Shown here piece by piece: positions 34,991 to 45,963 of a DNA stretch of 64,000 nucleotides. The DNA comes from Botryosphaeria dothidea (Eukaryota > Ascomycota > Dothideomycetes > Botryosphaeriales > Botryosphaeriaceae): contig WWBZ02000022.1 in assembly GCA_011503125.2 (NCBI GenBank), forward strand, positions 4,154,001 to 4,218,000, read 5' to 3'. Within the stretch, counting starts at the first letter, position 1. The number at the start of each line of letters is the position of its first letter. The notes beneath the pieces are model-generated. The model saw only the letters and a program-made list of their open reading frames with translations, made no database searches and had not been told where the DNA came from. The position numbers and the translations under genes were made by a program.

Positions 34991-35800
34991 CTACTCGTGC
35001 GAAGGGTCTTGAAGACGTCGACGAAACCGCATTTTAGCGCCATACCTCGCCCGGACGACGTTGTCGGCATCCCGAGGGCTCCACCCAAGCCTTCGCAGAT
35101 GTTGCTTGACGTTGCATGGGCGTGTGAAGAGCTTCCCGCAGTGGTCGCAGCGATATTCCTTGGAATTACGCTCCGCTGCCCTGCAGGACTCACGCCTGTG
35201 TCGCGTGAGAGCTGACTTCGTTTTGAACTGGTGGCGGCAACACACGAGGTCGGTATTCTGGTTAGCGTCAGAGACGGAAACTGACGCACACCTTTCCTTA
35301 AAGGCCACCTCTCCTTTCACATCGTCTCTGCCGTGTATGTCCCCAGCATGCTGGTTGTCAAAGTTTTCGTATTGGTAGCCATCAATGTTGAAGTGCGATG
35401 GTTCTGGGGACATATGAGGTTGTTAACAGTATTTGAGTGCGTAGGTGCCTGGATACTGAGGAGGTATGTTCCCCAGTAAGGTGCTTGGATGTGGAAAGAA
35501 TCGATCGGCATTAACGCTGGGCAAGAGATTGGAGTCCAAGGTATGGTGAGCATGCTGCTCACCCAGAGCAGCCGAGTTCGTCGACGGAGGGTGCTGTGCC
35601 ATGTCCACGACAGTCCCCAGAAGCGATGGATCGATACAGTCTCCGGCCATGTTTTCGTCAGACGAACGGTAACCCGAGTCCACGGAACCAGTCCGTTCGG
35701 ATCCCGGGAAATGAGAAAGCGGGATTTTGCTCATCGCAGGAGGGAATGCCAAGGAAGGAGTTAGGATCCAGGAAGCGTCCATTGTACTGAAGTGTGACAT
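34991..35800 (-). CDS. Small C2H2-like zinc-finger protein
   Basis: Proposed two-exon model (35563-35800 and 34991-35403) of 216 aa. Without splicing, one TAA at 35423-35425 breaks an otherwise continuous frame. Removing a 159-nt GTGAGC...CAG intron deletes that stop and keeps phase (AALEPSHFNID), so the gene may be intact. The first half is Ser/Pro-rich. The second half has a poor first finger (CCRHQFKTKSALTRHRRESC) and a second finger YRCDHCGKLFTRPCNVKQH. That finger lacks a final His ligand within the usual spacing, so its zinc binding is doubtful. It may be a transcription factor or a decaying relative of the zinc-finger gene at 38.6-38.9 kb. Confidence 0.45.
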
Positions 35801-38555
35801 CTTTGACGGAGTAGACGCGGAAGAGATGGAACCGAGTTACCCTGCATTGCTCACGGAGGTCAATACACATCGACAACGAGGACGGCGAGGATCCTGCTTA
35901 CACTGACGACAAATCCAATATGAGGATAGATCCGATGCGCCTGCTCTACAGGTGATGGATAATCCGATGATGGAAACGGATGATGGTCGTTGCGCACAGG
36001 GGCTGTCTCGGGGTAAAGAGTGTGGTTTACCGGGTAGGTAGTGGCCTTTTGTGAGTTTTAAGAGCAGGTGAAATGAGGTCTGAGAGGAGTGAAAGATGGA
36101 ACGATTGCTTTAAGGCGACCAGCGCCTTCGGTAGTGTATCGATCGTGATGAAGAAAACGGGAGGTTGGGCGTGGAAAGGAGTTTTTGAAGGTGCAAGATG
36201 AACCTTCAACACCCTTCCGCAAATGACCTAGCGTGTATCACACCAGGTGCTGGCAAACCTGCGCTTGTCTTGACCGACTTTCAAGCCCCTGAGGACAGCC
36301 GTCGGCATAAGTTGGGGCGCGCATCACACCTCATGGTGTTCGCCGAGACCCAACCATCCGATGCCACCCAGCCTGCTTGTACCCACGGGTGTTATGGTGA
36401 CGGTCATCGGTCTGGTCAACTCCCGGGATGATGACGACGGCAGGACGGTGACTTCTCGAGCATGAACACAGGTTTGGTTTCGAGACGGCATGCTTCGGGC
36501 ATCGCGCCAGTGTGGGTAGGTCAGACTGTCCTGCTCCGTTAACAAAGCTAGTCACCAGTGTGTATCCCACGTGAGTGGTCTTCAAAACGTCGCTTCCCAT
36601 ATTGGAATAATAAATGCTTTCCTTGGAACCGTGCGGCCAAAGCCAGAGGAAAGATGAATATCCACGAAAAGCCTCTGGAAATCTCACGCGGGAGATCCGC
36701 CTTAAGAGATTGCGCAAGGCTGCGAACGTCTCCGATAATCGATCATTCGCACCATCGGAATGGGCTGGCATGTGCAGGCCTCGTGCATCACGCAACTTAC
36801 ACGCAGCTTGCGGCTGTGGGCTTGCCCTCTGTTCATTTGCCGGGACATTCCTGAGAACTCTTGATATTGCAGAAGACCCGCAAAGGGTGTATGGCTGATC
36901 TTAGTAACTCTTGAAGCGGAATGTAGACATTGTGCTTTTGGTGTGTAGCGTTTTGACTATTCATCCTGTCCATGATGATCTACCACTCTCCCTGGCATAT
37001 TATCTTATGGGCAGATACTTCCAGAGCTGGATGTTTTGCAAGCCGAAATCCATAGATGTATATCTGCATGTTACGTATTCTAGTTTCTCAGGGACTCTAT
37101 TGATTGATTTCGGTAGTGTGGAGTGCACTGTAGTAACTTGAGGACGGATTGCTGGTGGTGATGGATAGAGAAGTAACGACCACTGTCGAACATCGTGCGA
37201 AGACACACATTATTATTGGTATGGCATGAAATTTGACTTGGGTATTCTGTATATCATATTACTTTTTCATTTTCTTCCCAGAATTTTGGCGCAGTCATTG
37301 TTGGCTTTAGCCATGTGCAATTCCGTTGGATCTGAAAGTCTCCCAGAACGCACGAGGGGTAGCAGTGACCTTTCTGCGCTGAAGAATCGAGATCAAAGAG
37401 CGGGTGTGTGCTGCACCTCAGCCGCTCAATCCTTCTTGCTGACCTCGTGCTGCACCCGATGGGCCCGGGTTTGTGTTTGGATAACGACATGCAGCAGCAT
37501 GCAGAAGCCTGGCTCGTGCCCGACCAAAAGCGCATCGACCAAAAGCCAGCCTTGCGGGCCAGGCCACCGCTATCGAGGACCTCTAGGTCCCTCAGCAAAC
37601 AGTATAGCGCTTAGGAAAGAAACTGGTGTGAGAAGGAATCTCGTACGATATTTCCTAAGGGTTAAGTCTTGTCAAAGGTTGTGTTTTAAGTGGTAATTTA
37701 TATACTTCTGCATCAAAGCCGCGATGAAAGCATCCATATTCGGTTGGCCCTCCACGGAAATGGTGGCCATGTGCATAATTGCGGCACAGCCTTCTTGCGA
37801 TAGCCCCTCCTTCCGCATTGCTGCAAGGCTTTTGCGGCACACGCCAGTGTTTCCTCGGCTGACGGTACCCCACCCTTGACGCATATTTCTGCAAGGACGG
37901 AAGGAGCAATTGGAAGTGGAGGCCAGCCCAGCGTGTTTCTCTCCTCAGAATAATAATCAGTAACATATTCAACACGGTACGGCGAGATGTATAGAGAGCT
38001 CAAAAGAGGCGGAACATATCCGCGTCACCTCCCAGTGAGCAGGTGGTGAAGATGAGCAACGCACCGGATATGATGCGATTCTGAACAAGACTAGTGGATG
38101 CTGCACCCTCTGCATGAACAGCTCATCAGCGATCGAAATCCGTTCCAGGCCGATAGGAATATGTATTCAGCATTTCTTTGGCTGTTGTTAAACGCGACGC
38201 AAGTTTTCAATAAAAGAGTGCAGCTTCACAAATCACGCGTGTTCCGATTTTGGCGCCTCGCTTGCTCACAGATCTTCTGCACCTGCTGAGCCACAGTTCG
38301 GAAGAAATTGGCTTCTGCACCATAAAGTAGGGCTCGGGACATGAAACAAACGCACGCACGACGAGAAGTTCGTTTCCCATTTTGCCACGCACAATGAAAC
38401 TATGAAAGAACAGAACGTTCCTGCGTAAACTGTTCAAGGAAATCATCCATTCCATCCAGTCAACGCCAACCAAAGGAATTTGCTTCACCCTTCCACCTTC
38501 CTGGTCTTTCATTCTCTCCTCCATGCCACTAATGTGTTGCAAGACCCGAAGTTGA
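35801..38555. other. Gene-poor intergenic region
   Basis: About 2.75 kb between two small zinc-finger genes. Short frames occur on both strands. One near 37.67-38.00 kb (minus) shows biased composition in two overlapping frames but matches nothing I know. No gene is called. Confidence 0.45.
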
Positions 38556-38858
38556 TCAGTTGGCCCCTCTCTTTGATCTAGCAATCATCTCCTTAGCTTC
38601 GACAGTATTCATCTTATGCACTTCTCTCAGATGATTCGGAAGGCGATCCGACCGCGAGAAGTCCTTTCCACATCCAGGATATACGCAAGGGCATCTCGGT
38701 TCCCGGAGAGCAAGGTAGTTTGGACATGCGGACTTCCAATGCCTGGTCAGACGGTGAGTGGATGAACAAGACGTCCCGCAGAATATGCAATTCAGAGACT
38801 CCTCCATTTTGTGCGTGTATTGCGCCGGTCCAGAGTTCGCGTTATTGCGTTCCGCCAT
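38556..38858 (-). CDS. Small two-finger zinc-finger protein
   Basis: Frame of 100 aa from ATG 38858, opening MAERNNANSGPAQYTHK; the frame is open further upstream, so an upstream exon is possible. Finger 1 is a C2HC type (CIFCGTSCSSTHRLTRHWKSAC). Finger 2 is a complete C2H2 type (CPCVYPGCGKDFSRSDRLPNHLREVH). The spacing between the fingers and the LTRH-x4-C pattern match the gene at 34991-35800. A nuclear DNA-binding role is plausible. The protein is shorter than most fungal C2H2 factors and may be a fragment. Confidence 0.5.
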   Translation of the reverse strand: MAERNNANSGPAQYTHKMEESLNCIFCGTSCSSTHRLTRHWKSACPNYLALREPRCPCVYPGCGKDFSRSDRLPNHLREVHKMNTVEAKEMIARSKRGAN

Positions 38859-39486
38859 GACGTGTTCAGATCGAATAACTCGGGAAAACACGGCTGGTTG
38901 ATGCAGGAATCCCAGGATAGATTTTGGAGGGGCAATCGAGCCAAGGTTGGACAAGCTGTACAGCTGGAAATCGAAGCAGTAAAGGTTGGACCTTCACGGT
39001 CTGTTATCTCCGGAATATCAGCATCACTCGGATATCAATCCATAATAGCATTCTAATCCTTACGGAGCAACACGCTTTCGATGGACAGAACGGACAACCG
39101 CAACTTCGAGCTCAGTACATGGAAACCTCTCTTGGATCCTGCCCCCCCCCCCGGTTGTTTAATTGATGAAGTCAAAAAGAGAGAGACAGAGAAATTTCAA
39201 TGCATCAGCTTTGCATTGATAATGGCGGAACTCAGGTGGCTTGAAGGATGAAGCCGGAAATGGAGTCCATGCGAAAAGGAACGAAGCCTTTTATCCTTCC
39301 CTTTGTCCAGGAGAAGCCATATGAATTCATACCTTCTGGTGGCAGCATTAAGACGACTTTCAAAAAACCCTACAGCTTCAGGGTTGGATTCTCCTACATT
39401 TGTCCTCGCGTATTCTAGACCACACATTTCGTTGTAGATTTGGGGTGAGTGAATATTGGGCCAACAAAGAGGCGAGAGTCACTTTT

Positions 39487-39582
39487 CCTACATTTTCCCA
39501 CGTACCTCCCGCAACAAGACACCGTAATGCGGCAGACGGTTGTAATACTCTGTCTATCCCGTATTCCCCTACATTTTCCCAC
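39487..39582. repeat. Two copies of CCTACATTTTCCCAC, 81 bp apart
   Basis: The 15-mer CCTACATTTTCCCAC occurs at 39487-39501 and exactly again at 39568-39582. Related TTTCCCAC words recur through the next 2 kb, so this may belong to the same repeat family as the 41.7-kb array. Confidence 0.7.
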
Positions 39583-41602
39583 AGTTCCCCACAGGAAATA
39601 GGGTCAAGGTTTGCCTCCCCTTCAGGATTTGGAGATTTCGGATCCAGTTGGTTAATGCGTGATACAATCTTGGCAACTTGTCTCAGTATTACCCGGTGAT
39701 TTGTGGAAGGCCGATGGGAATAGCACAGGGCGTGACGGAATTTCACTTCCCCACGTTAGCGAGAGCTATGCAGTGTGCGCACGCCGCCATCGGGTCGGTT
39801 GCGCAATTCCAAGTTCCTATTGGGTTTTCAGCATCTTCATTGAAAGATCTCCTCTGGCCATTAGAGAGACGAAACGTACAACACTGGTAGATCGGTTTTG
39901 AAAAGTGGCAACAGCATCGAAGCTGGAATGCTGGAGATAATCATCAATTCTTATATTCTGTTTCCGAATCAAAGCAGCCTTGTTAAAGCCTTTCGAGCTG
40001 CTGCTGCCTACCAGGCACCACTGTGGCAGTGATCAAAATGTTTTTGGCCTTGACCGGAAAAGCTCACGGCACAGAGATGGTATGGCATGTCTCACGATAC
40101 TATGCACTTACCCTGAGTTCGGGTACAAGCATCACAGGTAGCTGCATGCGAAGCCTCTAATCATCGTCATCGTACAGGAGGCTCTGCTGATAAGCCCCCT
40201 TCCGGTAAACCGAAAACGATGACCACAGCATCGTATACCCTTGGCTGGTGTTTCGTCTTTTTGAACCCCACAGGCACCGGTAAACTGCATATCGGAGGGG
40301 ATCTTGCTGGCTGGCGCAACCGATCCGGTCTGGAAGCCACGACGCAACTGCATGTTGGGTAAACGTTCCGCCAGTTTCATCGTTCATGGGTTTCCCACGT
40401 CCTGTGGGAAAATTCTCGGAGCTCAAGCGATACCGAAATTTGTTTACCCCACGTATTCAACAGGATTTGGAGTGAGGCCTCATTCGGCAAGCATGATAAT
40501 CGTACGGTCTGGGCTCCAGCCTTGCCATGCTGGCACCGCTGTAGGGGAAAAAGGCCCGTGCGCCACGTTTTCTCCACAGGTCATTGGAGCGACCTCGAGT
40601 GTGTATCCACGCGTCATCCCCTTTGAGCGAAAAAAAAAAGGAGTGCAAAGTTCATACACCCAGAGATTGTGCGCCATTTGAATGTACGTATAAGCAAACG
40701 GGTATCGTGATTCGTAAAAGCTACTTGATCATAGAAACGTGACGGCTCTATGCTTAGGTCTCAGCCCAGCTCTCACTACCCCCCAGCGCTCCATGCGAGT
40801 CGCTCTCCTCAAATAATATTCTCGGCAGCATTTTCTCCAGCATCCTTACAGTCCTTCATTCACCGTTCTCGTGCTTCCTCTCTCGAATTGAATTGTACCC
40901 GGCGATAGTTGAAGAATTGTGCGAAAACCGTTGGTGATTTTTGGATTGGCTTCGCATGCCAGCGCTCCTCCCAGGTTTGCTCACTGGGGGAGGATGTAGG
41001 CCATTGTGGGCCGTAGGACGCGTGTGAGTCCATGCTTGTATCGATTTTGAGGGGTTCTTTAAAGTTCATCTTCTGGTCTGAATTAGCAATCCTTCAACGA
41101 AGTATCCATCGATAGACATACTGTAGTTGTCTTAAAATTCGAGTTCCGTGTTGCAACTTTGCATCCTAAATGTTCTGCGGAAATAGGGCTCTTTAAGGCC
41201 GTCTTCTCATCGCTCAGAGCCAGGGATTTCCCCAAGCATCCTTTGGAGAATGTTTCCCACGCCTCGAGGAAGGACAACCCGATGGCATCACCCCCGCCCA
41301 CTCTTGCAGCGGAAGGTGCCAGTGCAACAACCAGGGGAATCAGGCCATGCTTGAACTTCTTCGGACAGGCTTGGGACTCATGTTAGATTGGCAACCGATT
41401 TTCCGAGTCCAAGCTTGAACCTGAATATGTGACACGCCGGAAGCGCGGTATCCGTAGACCTCCAGTTTGCCTTGATGTGGGAAATGCGAATCCGGGAAAG
41501 AGTTGTGGAACGACATGGATAGACAGAATTCTGGCCCGTTCAAATGTGTGTGACAACGAAGTAGACGGGATCTCCCGTGAGGATCAAGGTAGGGTAATGC
41601 GT

Positions 41603-41800
41603 GGGAAGAGCTGTGAGCAAACGTGTAGATGGCGCATGGGGGCATGTGCGAAACCTTTGTGATAGCGCCGTAGGGAAACCTGTGGGAGTTTCAGCGGGCC
41701 ACCCTGTGACAGAGTTCTGTAGGAGAATCTGGGGTAATGGTTGTGAGAATCCCTGTAGAAGTGGCTCTCGAAAACCTGTGGGAGCTACTGTGGGGAAACA
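41603..41800. repeat. Degenerate 12-bp minisatellite
   Basis: Consecutive units that mostly begin TGTGGGA/TGTAGGA and are mostly 12 bp long, for example 41718-41729, 41730-41741, 41742-41753, 41754-41765, 41777-41788 and 41789-41800. One 11-bp unit lies at 41766-41776. Less regular units extend left to about 41603. Because 12 is a multiple of 3, the array translates as tetrapeptide repeats on the minus strand, but no surrounding gene supports that. Confidence 0.65.
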
Positions 41801-42434
41801 ATGAAAAACCATGCAAGCAAAAGAGAGGGGCCCGAGAAGGTTTAGTAGGTAAACCTGCGTATGAAACTGGGCGTCAGGCTGAGGACCCCGCAGCTGTATG
41901 TATGGCTTACTATTGGTTGCTTGAGGATCCCTGTGGACACGTCCACTGTCGTGTTTCGTGGATTTTCATTCGCGCATGCATGGGGCTGCCCCCGGCTCCT
42001 CATTCTCCGCTTGCAGGCGCCATGTTGTACAACAACCAACCTGTATTCCGCGTATCTCTGTAGAAGATCAATCAGCCTTTCTGGCGCCATGAACACCTGA
42101 AGGTTTGTGCCAGCAACGTCGGTGCTCGAAAGATTGGGCTTCAGCATGCGGTTTCAACCACACGACGGCTTTGCATTCGCACAAACGTGTTGGAGACTGT
42201 AGGTTTTCTCTTACCGCTTCTCGAGCGATACGGAAGACAGGGTCATGAAAGCCATTGTGGATGCCTGTTGAGGAGACTGTGGAGCGTGGATGGAAAGGAG
42301 CGAGAATTCCGAACGCCCTTTTGAGAAGGACGGCCCTAAACACCTCTACAATACAATGCCTTGACAGCCTTTCTTCATTCAAAGCCTTTTGTCGGACTGT
42401 GATTTTCCACATATTTTTCTTCACCATCATCGCC

Positions 42435-44429
42435 ATGTCTCCCGCCTATACTCATATTTTGCTCGAGCGGGATGAGAGACAAATTCGTCTGATTCGGCTG
42501 CACGCTGGATCGGGTTCCCCTATCCGTTGTTCTTCATTCGTCACATCTCTGGACAACATATCCCCATATCAAGCACTCTCGTACGCCTGGGGTGATCCTT
42601 CTGTCCGGATTACTATCATACTCGACGACCAAGACTTTGGCATCACACAGAATCTATTTTCAGCCCTCAAAAGCTTGCAAGATCCACAACAAGACAGAAT
42701 ACTATGGATTGATGCTCTCTGCATCAACCAACGCAACGAGTATGAAAAGGCTTGGCAGGTTCAACTCATGGGAGAAATCTACAGCAAATGTAGCAAAGCC
42801 ATTCTCTGGATAGGGAATGAAGAGGAGGAAAGTGATGCGTGGTGCGTCTCCAGATCCAAAGATTGCTGTGCTTCCCCAGGACACATCGATATGTTCAACT
42901 CCCCCTTTCGTGGAGTCGAATGCCAGAGTCAAGGGACGTGCCGAGTCGATCAAATATCAATCAACGAGGAGCACCATCGGGTCCGGAGAGACAGTGGCTT
43001 CAGCTTAGACAATCACTTTGCTCAAAGATGCAAATGGCATGGACGTCGACCCAAGATCTCGACGCTCAAACAAGTGGTTGACATGCTGCAAGATGATATC
43101 CACTTATCTGAAATCCCGACTCTGAGAAATGCTATCCCAGGAAATGACAGCCTTACCTTCGAAACAGTTCAACCAATTTTGGCTCTTGGAGCATTCCTGA
43201 ATCGCAAATGGTGGTCACGCAGTTGGACCGTGCAGGAGGCTGCGCTACCGCCTGAATCAATTCTACGCTGCGGATCATTGGAGTTCCAATTCAAGTCCAT
43301 GGCATCTTCGGCTGATGCACTCTATCGACATTCCAAGACTTGTTGCTCCTCATTTTTTACCAGACTCGCACAGCGATTAGAACCCCTTTCATACGGAGAA
43401 GCGACTATCAATATCTTCTTCAAGTTTCAAAAGTACTTCAACACGCTGGACCTGGCCCGCAAGCAGAGTCATATGTCGGACTGCCATATCATGGATTACC
43501 TGTATAATTTCCACGACCGAGAAGCGAAGGACCCTCGAGACAAAGTCTACGCTTTACTGGGCTTACTGCCGCCGAAATTTACACTTCCGGTGAATTACGC
43601 CAAGGACATCGCACAATGGCAACGAGACATGAGTTTCCATTTGCTTGCTTCGTACCCAGATTCTACCCTGTCAATACTATGGAAAGAGACCGCACCACAA
43701 GATAACGTGTGCTCCTGGGTCAAGAACTTTGATAAAGAAACGACGGTCTTCAACCGGAGAATCCGTAGCGAGCAATACAGGGCCGGAAACGCAAAAATGG
43801 TCAAGTCAAAGAGACTGAACGATCGTATCATCTCGATCGTTGGGTTCAAAGTAGACGTGGTGTCTCAGGTGAGCCCCGAATCTCATTTCGAAACCACTTA
43901 CTCGAAGGATCAATTTTCCAGTATTCGCGGATGGGCTCAATTTCTCCTACTCGATGACAGGAGTCAACTCTCCTATCCCGGCGGCGGAACCCTGAAGGAT
44001 GCATTCATCAGGACCCTTACCGGAGACTTGCAAGCGTCAGAGACCAGCTCTCTTGAGTCCAATGAAGAGGCTATGGACATTTCCATACAGTCATTCCTCG
44101 CAGGCGAGCCGGGTGATACTCTAGTAAACACATCACTTGCTGAAGAGCTGAATATCTCGGCTGCTGGAAGAAGACTATTTACCACGCGGCGTGGATACAT
44201 TGGGCTTGGCCCTGAGTGGATGAGACCTAGTGATGAGGTGTGGACTCTCTTCGGGGGCAGTGTGCCGTTTATTCTCCGACCTTCGGAGAAAGCTTGTTCC
44301 CATACGTTTTACAAGACCCAGGAATTTCACAGGCACTATATTGTCATTGGAGACTGTTATGTTCAAGGCATCATGTTTGGGGAGTCAGTGAGCCACGACA
44401 CACGCGGTGAATGCGTCCATCTGGAATGA
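42435..44429 (+). CDS. HET-domain (heterokaryon incompatibility) protein
   Basis: Single exon of 664 aa. The ATG at 42435 was chosen because the typical HET opening follows; an open frame continues upstream but looks like leader sequence. HET landmarks: YQALSYAWGDPS near residue 40, LWIDALCINQRNEYEKAWQVQLMGEIYSKCSKAILWIG near 90-130, then WWSRSWTVQEAALPPESILRCG and DPRDKVYALLGLLPP. HET domains are TIR-like and trigger cell death when nonself is recognised in fungal fusions. No NACHT, WD40 or other module is attached, which is the common stand-alone form. An insertion of about 110 aa separates the first HET block from the WTVQEA block. No breaks are seen. Confidence 0.92.
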   Translation: MSPAYTHILLERDERQIRLIRLHAGSGSPIRCSSFVTSLDNISPYQALSYAWGDPSVRITIILDDQDFGITQNLFSALKSLQDPQQDRILWIDALCINQRNEYEKAWQVQLMGEIYSKCSKAILWIGNEEEESDAWCVSRSKDCCASPGHIDMFNSPFRGVECQSQGTCRVDQISINEEHHRVRRDSGFSLDNHFAQRCKWHGRRPKISTLKQVVDMLQDDIHLSEIPTLRNAIPGNDSLTFETVQPILALGAFLNRKWWSRSWTVQEAALPPESILRCGSLEFQFKSMASSADALYRHSKTCCSSFFTRLAQRLEPLSYGEATINIFFKFQKYFNTLDLARKQSHMSDCHIMDYLYNFHDREAKDPRDKVYALLGLLPPKFTLPVNYAKDIAQWQRDMSFHLLASYPDSTLSILWKETAPQDNVCSWVKNFDKETTVFNRRIRSEQYRAGNAKMVKSKRLNDRIISIVGFKVDVVSQVSPESHFETTYSKDQFSSIRGWAQFLLLDDRSQLSYPGGGTLKDAFIRTLTGDLQASETSSLESNEEAMDISIQSFLAGEPGDTLVNTSLAEELNISAAGRRLFTTRRGYIGLGPEWMRPSDEVWTLFGGSVPFILRPSEKACSHTFYKTQEFHRHYIVIGDCYVQGIMFGESVSHDTRGECVHLE

Positions 44430-44902
44430 TACTACACCTTGGATATTTCATAAGTATCTCTGAAGTTCAGATTCTCCCTCTTTCAAAGTTTCTTTTCAAA
44501 TCACATCATCTATCTTACGCAATGTAGTTGGTTCTGCTCCATCGAAGGTTGAGCTCAAAAGCATGAGTACACCAACCAAGTGAATACCTAACCTTCCTCT
44601 TCACTATCAACTCCACATCACCTAGGTTGATACTATTCACCGATATCATGAGAGAAGGCTTAGCAGACAGTGCTAGTTTTGTTTTTCGCAACCTTCGAAC
44701 AGAACAATCAGATGTTTTGAAATTCGACACCAGGTGACGACAAAACTCGTTGATCTATATGGATTGCCATTTTCACAGACCCATTGCCAGATTTGCGTAT
44801 GCGGTTGAAAGCTGATCTAGTGTACGGCTTCTTATGAAATCCTACCAAGAGATAGGCTTGATGTCTGGGTACTTAGCGTTGTCCGTTTCGGGACCGACAT
44901 AA
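44430..44902. other. 3' flank of the HET gene
   Basis: About 470 bp up to the solo LTR with no supported gene. Confidence 0.45.
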
Positions 44903-45058
44903 TGTTGGGAGGAACAGGGTCTGATCGAACCAAGGGTCAACACCAAAAATTTGTTATATAGCAACTATATAAGAGGGACCGGGTCACCTACTCTCCTCCT
45001 CCTTATGCCAATCTACCGTTAACTTCACTCCCTATACAAACAACCCACTTGTTCAATA
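44903..45058 (+). repeat. Diverged solo LTR of a copia-type element
   Basis: A stretch of about 156 bp starting TGTTGGGAGG. It contains TATATAAGAGGG, then GGGTCACCTACT, then CTCCTCCTTATGCCAATC. This order and wording closely follow the TATA-box half of the 148-bp LTR at 3280-3427. No primer-binding site or coding sequence follows, so it is a solo LTR. CATAA lies just before it (44898-44902) and again at 45059-45063, a candidate target duplication. The right end (ATA rather than CA) is uncertain by a few bases. Confidence 0.65.
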
Positions 45059-45148
45059 CATAAGTTTTAACATTGATCCAGTAGTACATGAAAAAGCTAA
45101 ATACATTAGAGTTTGTTTAATCATAGGGATATCATGAGACAATGAAAC

Positions 45149-45963
45149 TTATAGAGACATGTACTGGAAAACGTTGGCAGGATCTTCCTCACGAAGCGCA
45201 TGCATGCGCTTGTGAAGATCCTCAAGAGAGCCAAGTCGTTCAAGAGTGGGCTTGACCTTGTAGATCTTCCTAAATGATTCTGCAACACTGCAAACGCTGG
45301 AACGTCCTCCAACGACTGATTTCAGTAGCACGACTATCATTGGACAGATTCTCTGACGCTTCGCTTACACTTTTGAATTCCCACAGCTGTCGGGTCTCTC
45401 GCAACTGCGGCAATGTATTCTGCGGCGTTATCGTAGGAGGTACCTTCCCACACCTCATCTCCCTCTCCCCAGTATCGGAAAATGGCGGACATTGGGCCCG
45501 GGATGTTGAAGAACGGGCTGAAAACAGGATCCATGAAGCCACCGATCAGGATGTGGACGCCCTTGACATTGTGTTTGGTCTCAAGGTACGCTTTGACATG
45601 CTTCATTGGATCTTTCACGAAGAGCTGGCCGAACTCGAGTTTGGTGTAATCTAGGGCTCAGTCGCTCGCGATGTACCGTGGCACCTTGTTCTCCTCGCAG
45701 GCGTCGATTAGCACCTTCTGCCCTTCAAGCATCAGGTTGTCGTCACCGAGATAGCAGCAAACAACGAATGTTCGGATTCGCTCTTTGTCGAAGGCTTCGC
45801 CCTGGATGATTTGGACCTGGGACGATGACGTGAGTGGAGCGGAGACTTTGCTGGCATTTCGACAGTAGCCTCGGGTAGAGATATCGGAATGCTTCAGCAA
45901 GTGAGAGGCGAGGATACGCGCGAACTTGCCAGTGATACCGGCGATTCCAACTGTGGTGGTCAT
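45149..45963 (-). pseudogene. NmrA-like/isoflavone-reductase-like NAD(P)-binding protein, broken
   Basis: The frame starts at ATG 45963 with the Rossmann motif GIAGITGKFARILA. It runs to RYIASD, where a TGA at 45659-45661 replaces the Trp normally found in the family context IASDW-ALDYTKLE. The frame then continues through HVKAYLETKHNVKGVHILIGGFMDP and GEGDEVWEGTSYDNAAEY. An apparent shift further on is a normal 53-nt intron (45316-45368), giving QKFVGGRSSVCSVAESF. The protein then stops early at 45149-45151 after NVFQYMSL, where relatives have about 30 more residues. Short in-frame gaps (RTF-VVCCYLG, NIPGPMSAIF) suggest further loss. Probably a pseudogene; a copying or sequence error at the TGA is the alternative. 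Confidence 0.75.

Larger units (their letters stand above)
38859..42434. other. Gene-poor region rich in GTGGGAAA-like repeats
   Basis: About 3.6 kb without a supported gene. It holds an 11-base poly-C run at 39142-39152, two exact copies of a 15-mer 81 bp apart near 39.5 kb, several scattered TTTCCCAC words, and a degenerate 12-bp tandem array near 41.7 kb. The last 200 bp are the promoter side of the HET gene. Confidence 0.55.

Noticed and set aside
35404..35562. In-frame TAA in the 35-kb zinc-finger gene
   Set aside because: A phase-keeping 159-nt intron with a good GTGAGC donor removes the stop, so it is not clear evidence of a pseudogene.
37655..38003. Two overlapping minus-strand frames with protein-like words
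   Set aside because: I recognise no family, and joining them needs a frameshift or intron I could not support.
39142..39152. Poly-C run
   Set aside because: A simple homopolymer with no associated structure. It could also be a sequencing artefact.
45316..45368. Apparent frameshift in the NmrA pseudogene
   Set aside because: A 53-nt GT..AG intron removes it and restores the family sequence QKFVGG...VAESF, so only the TGA and the truncation count as lesions.
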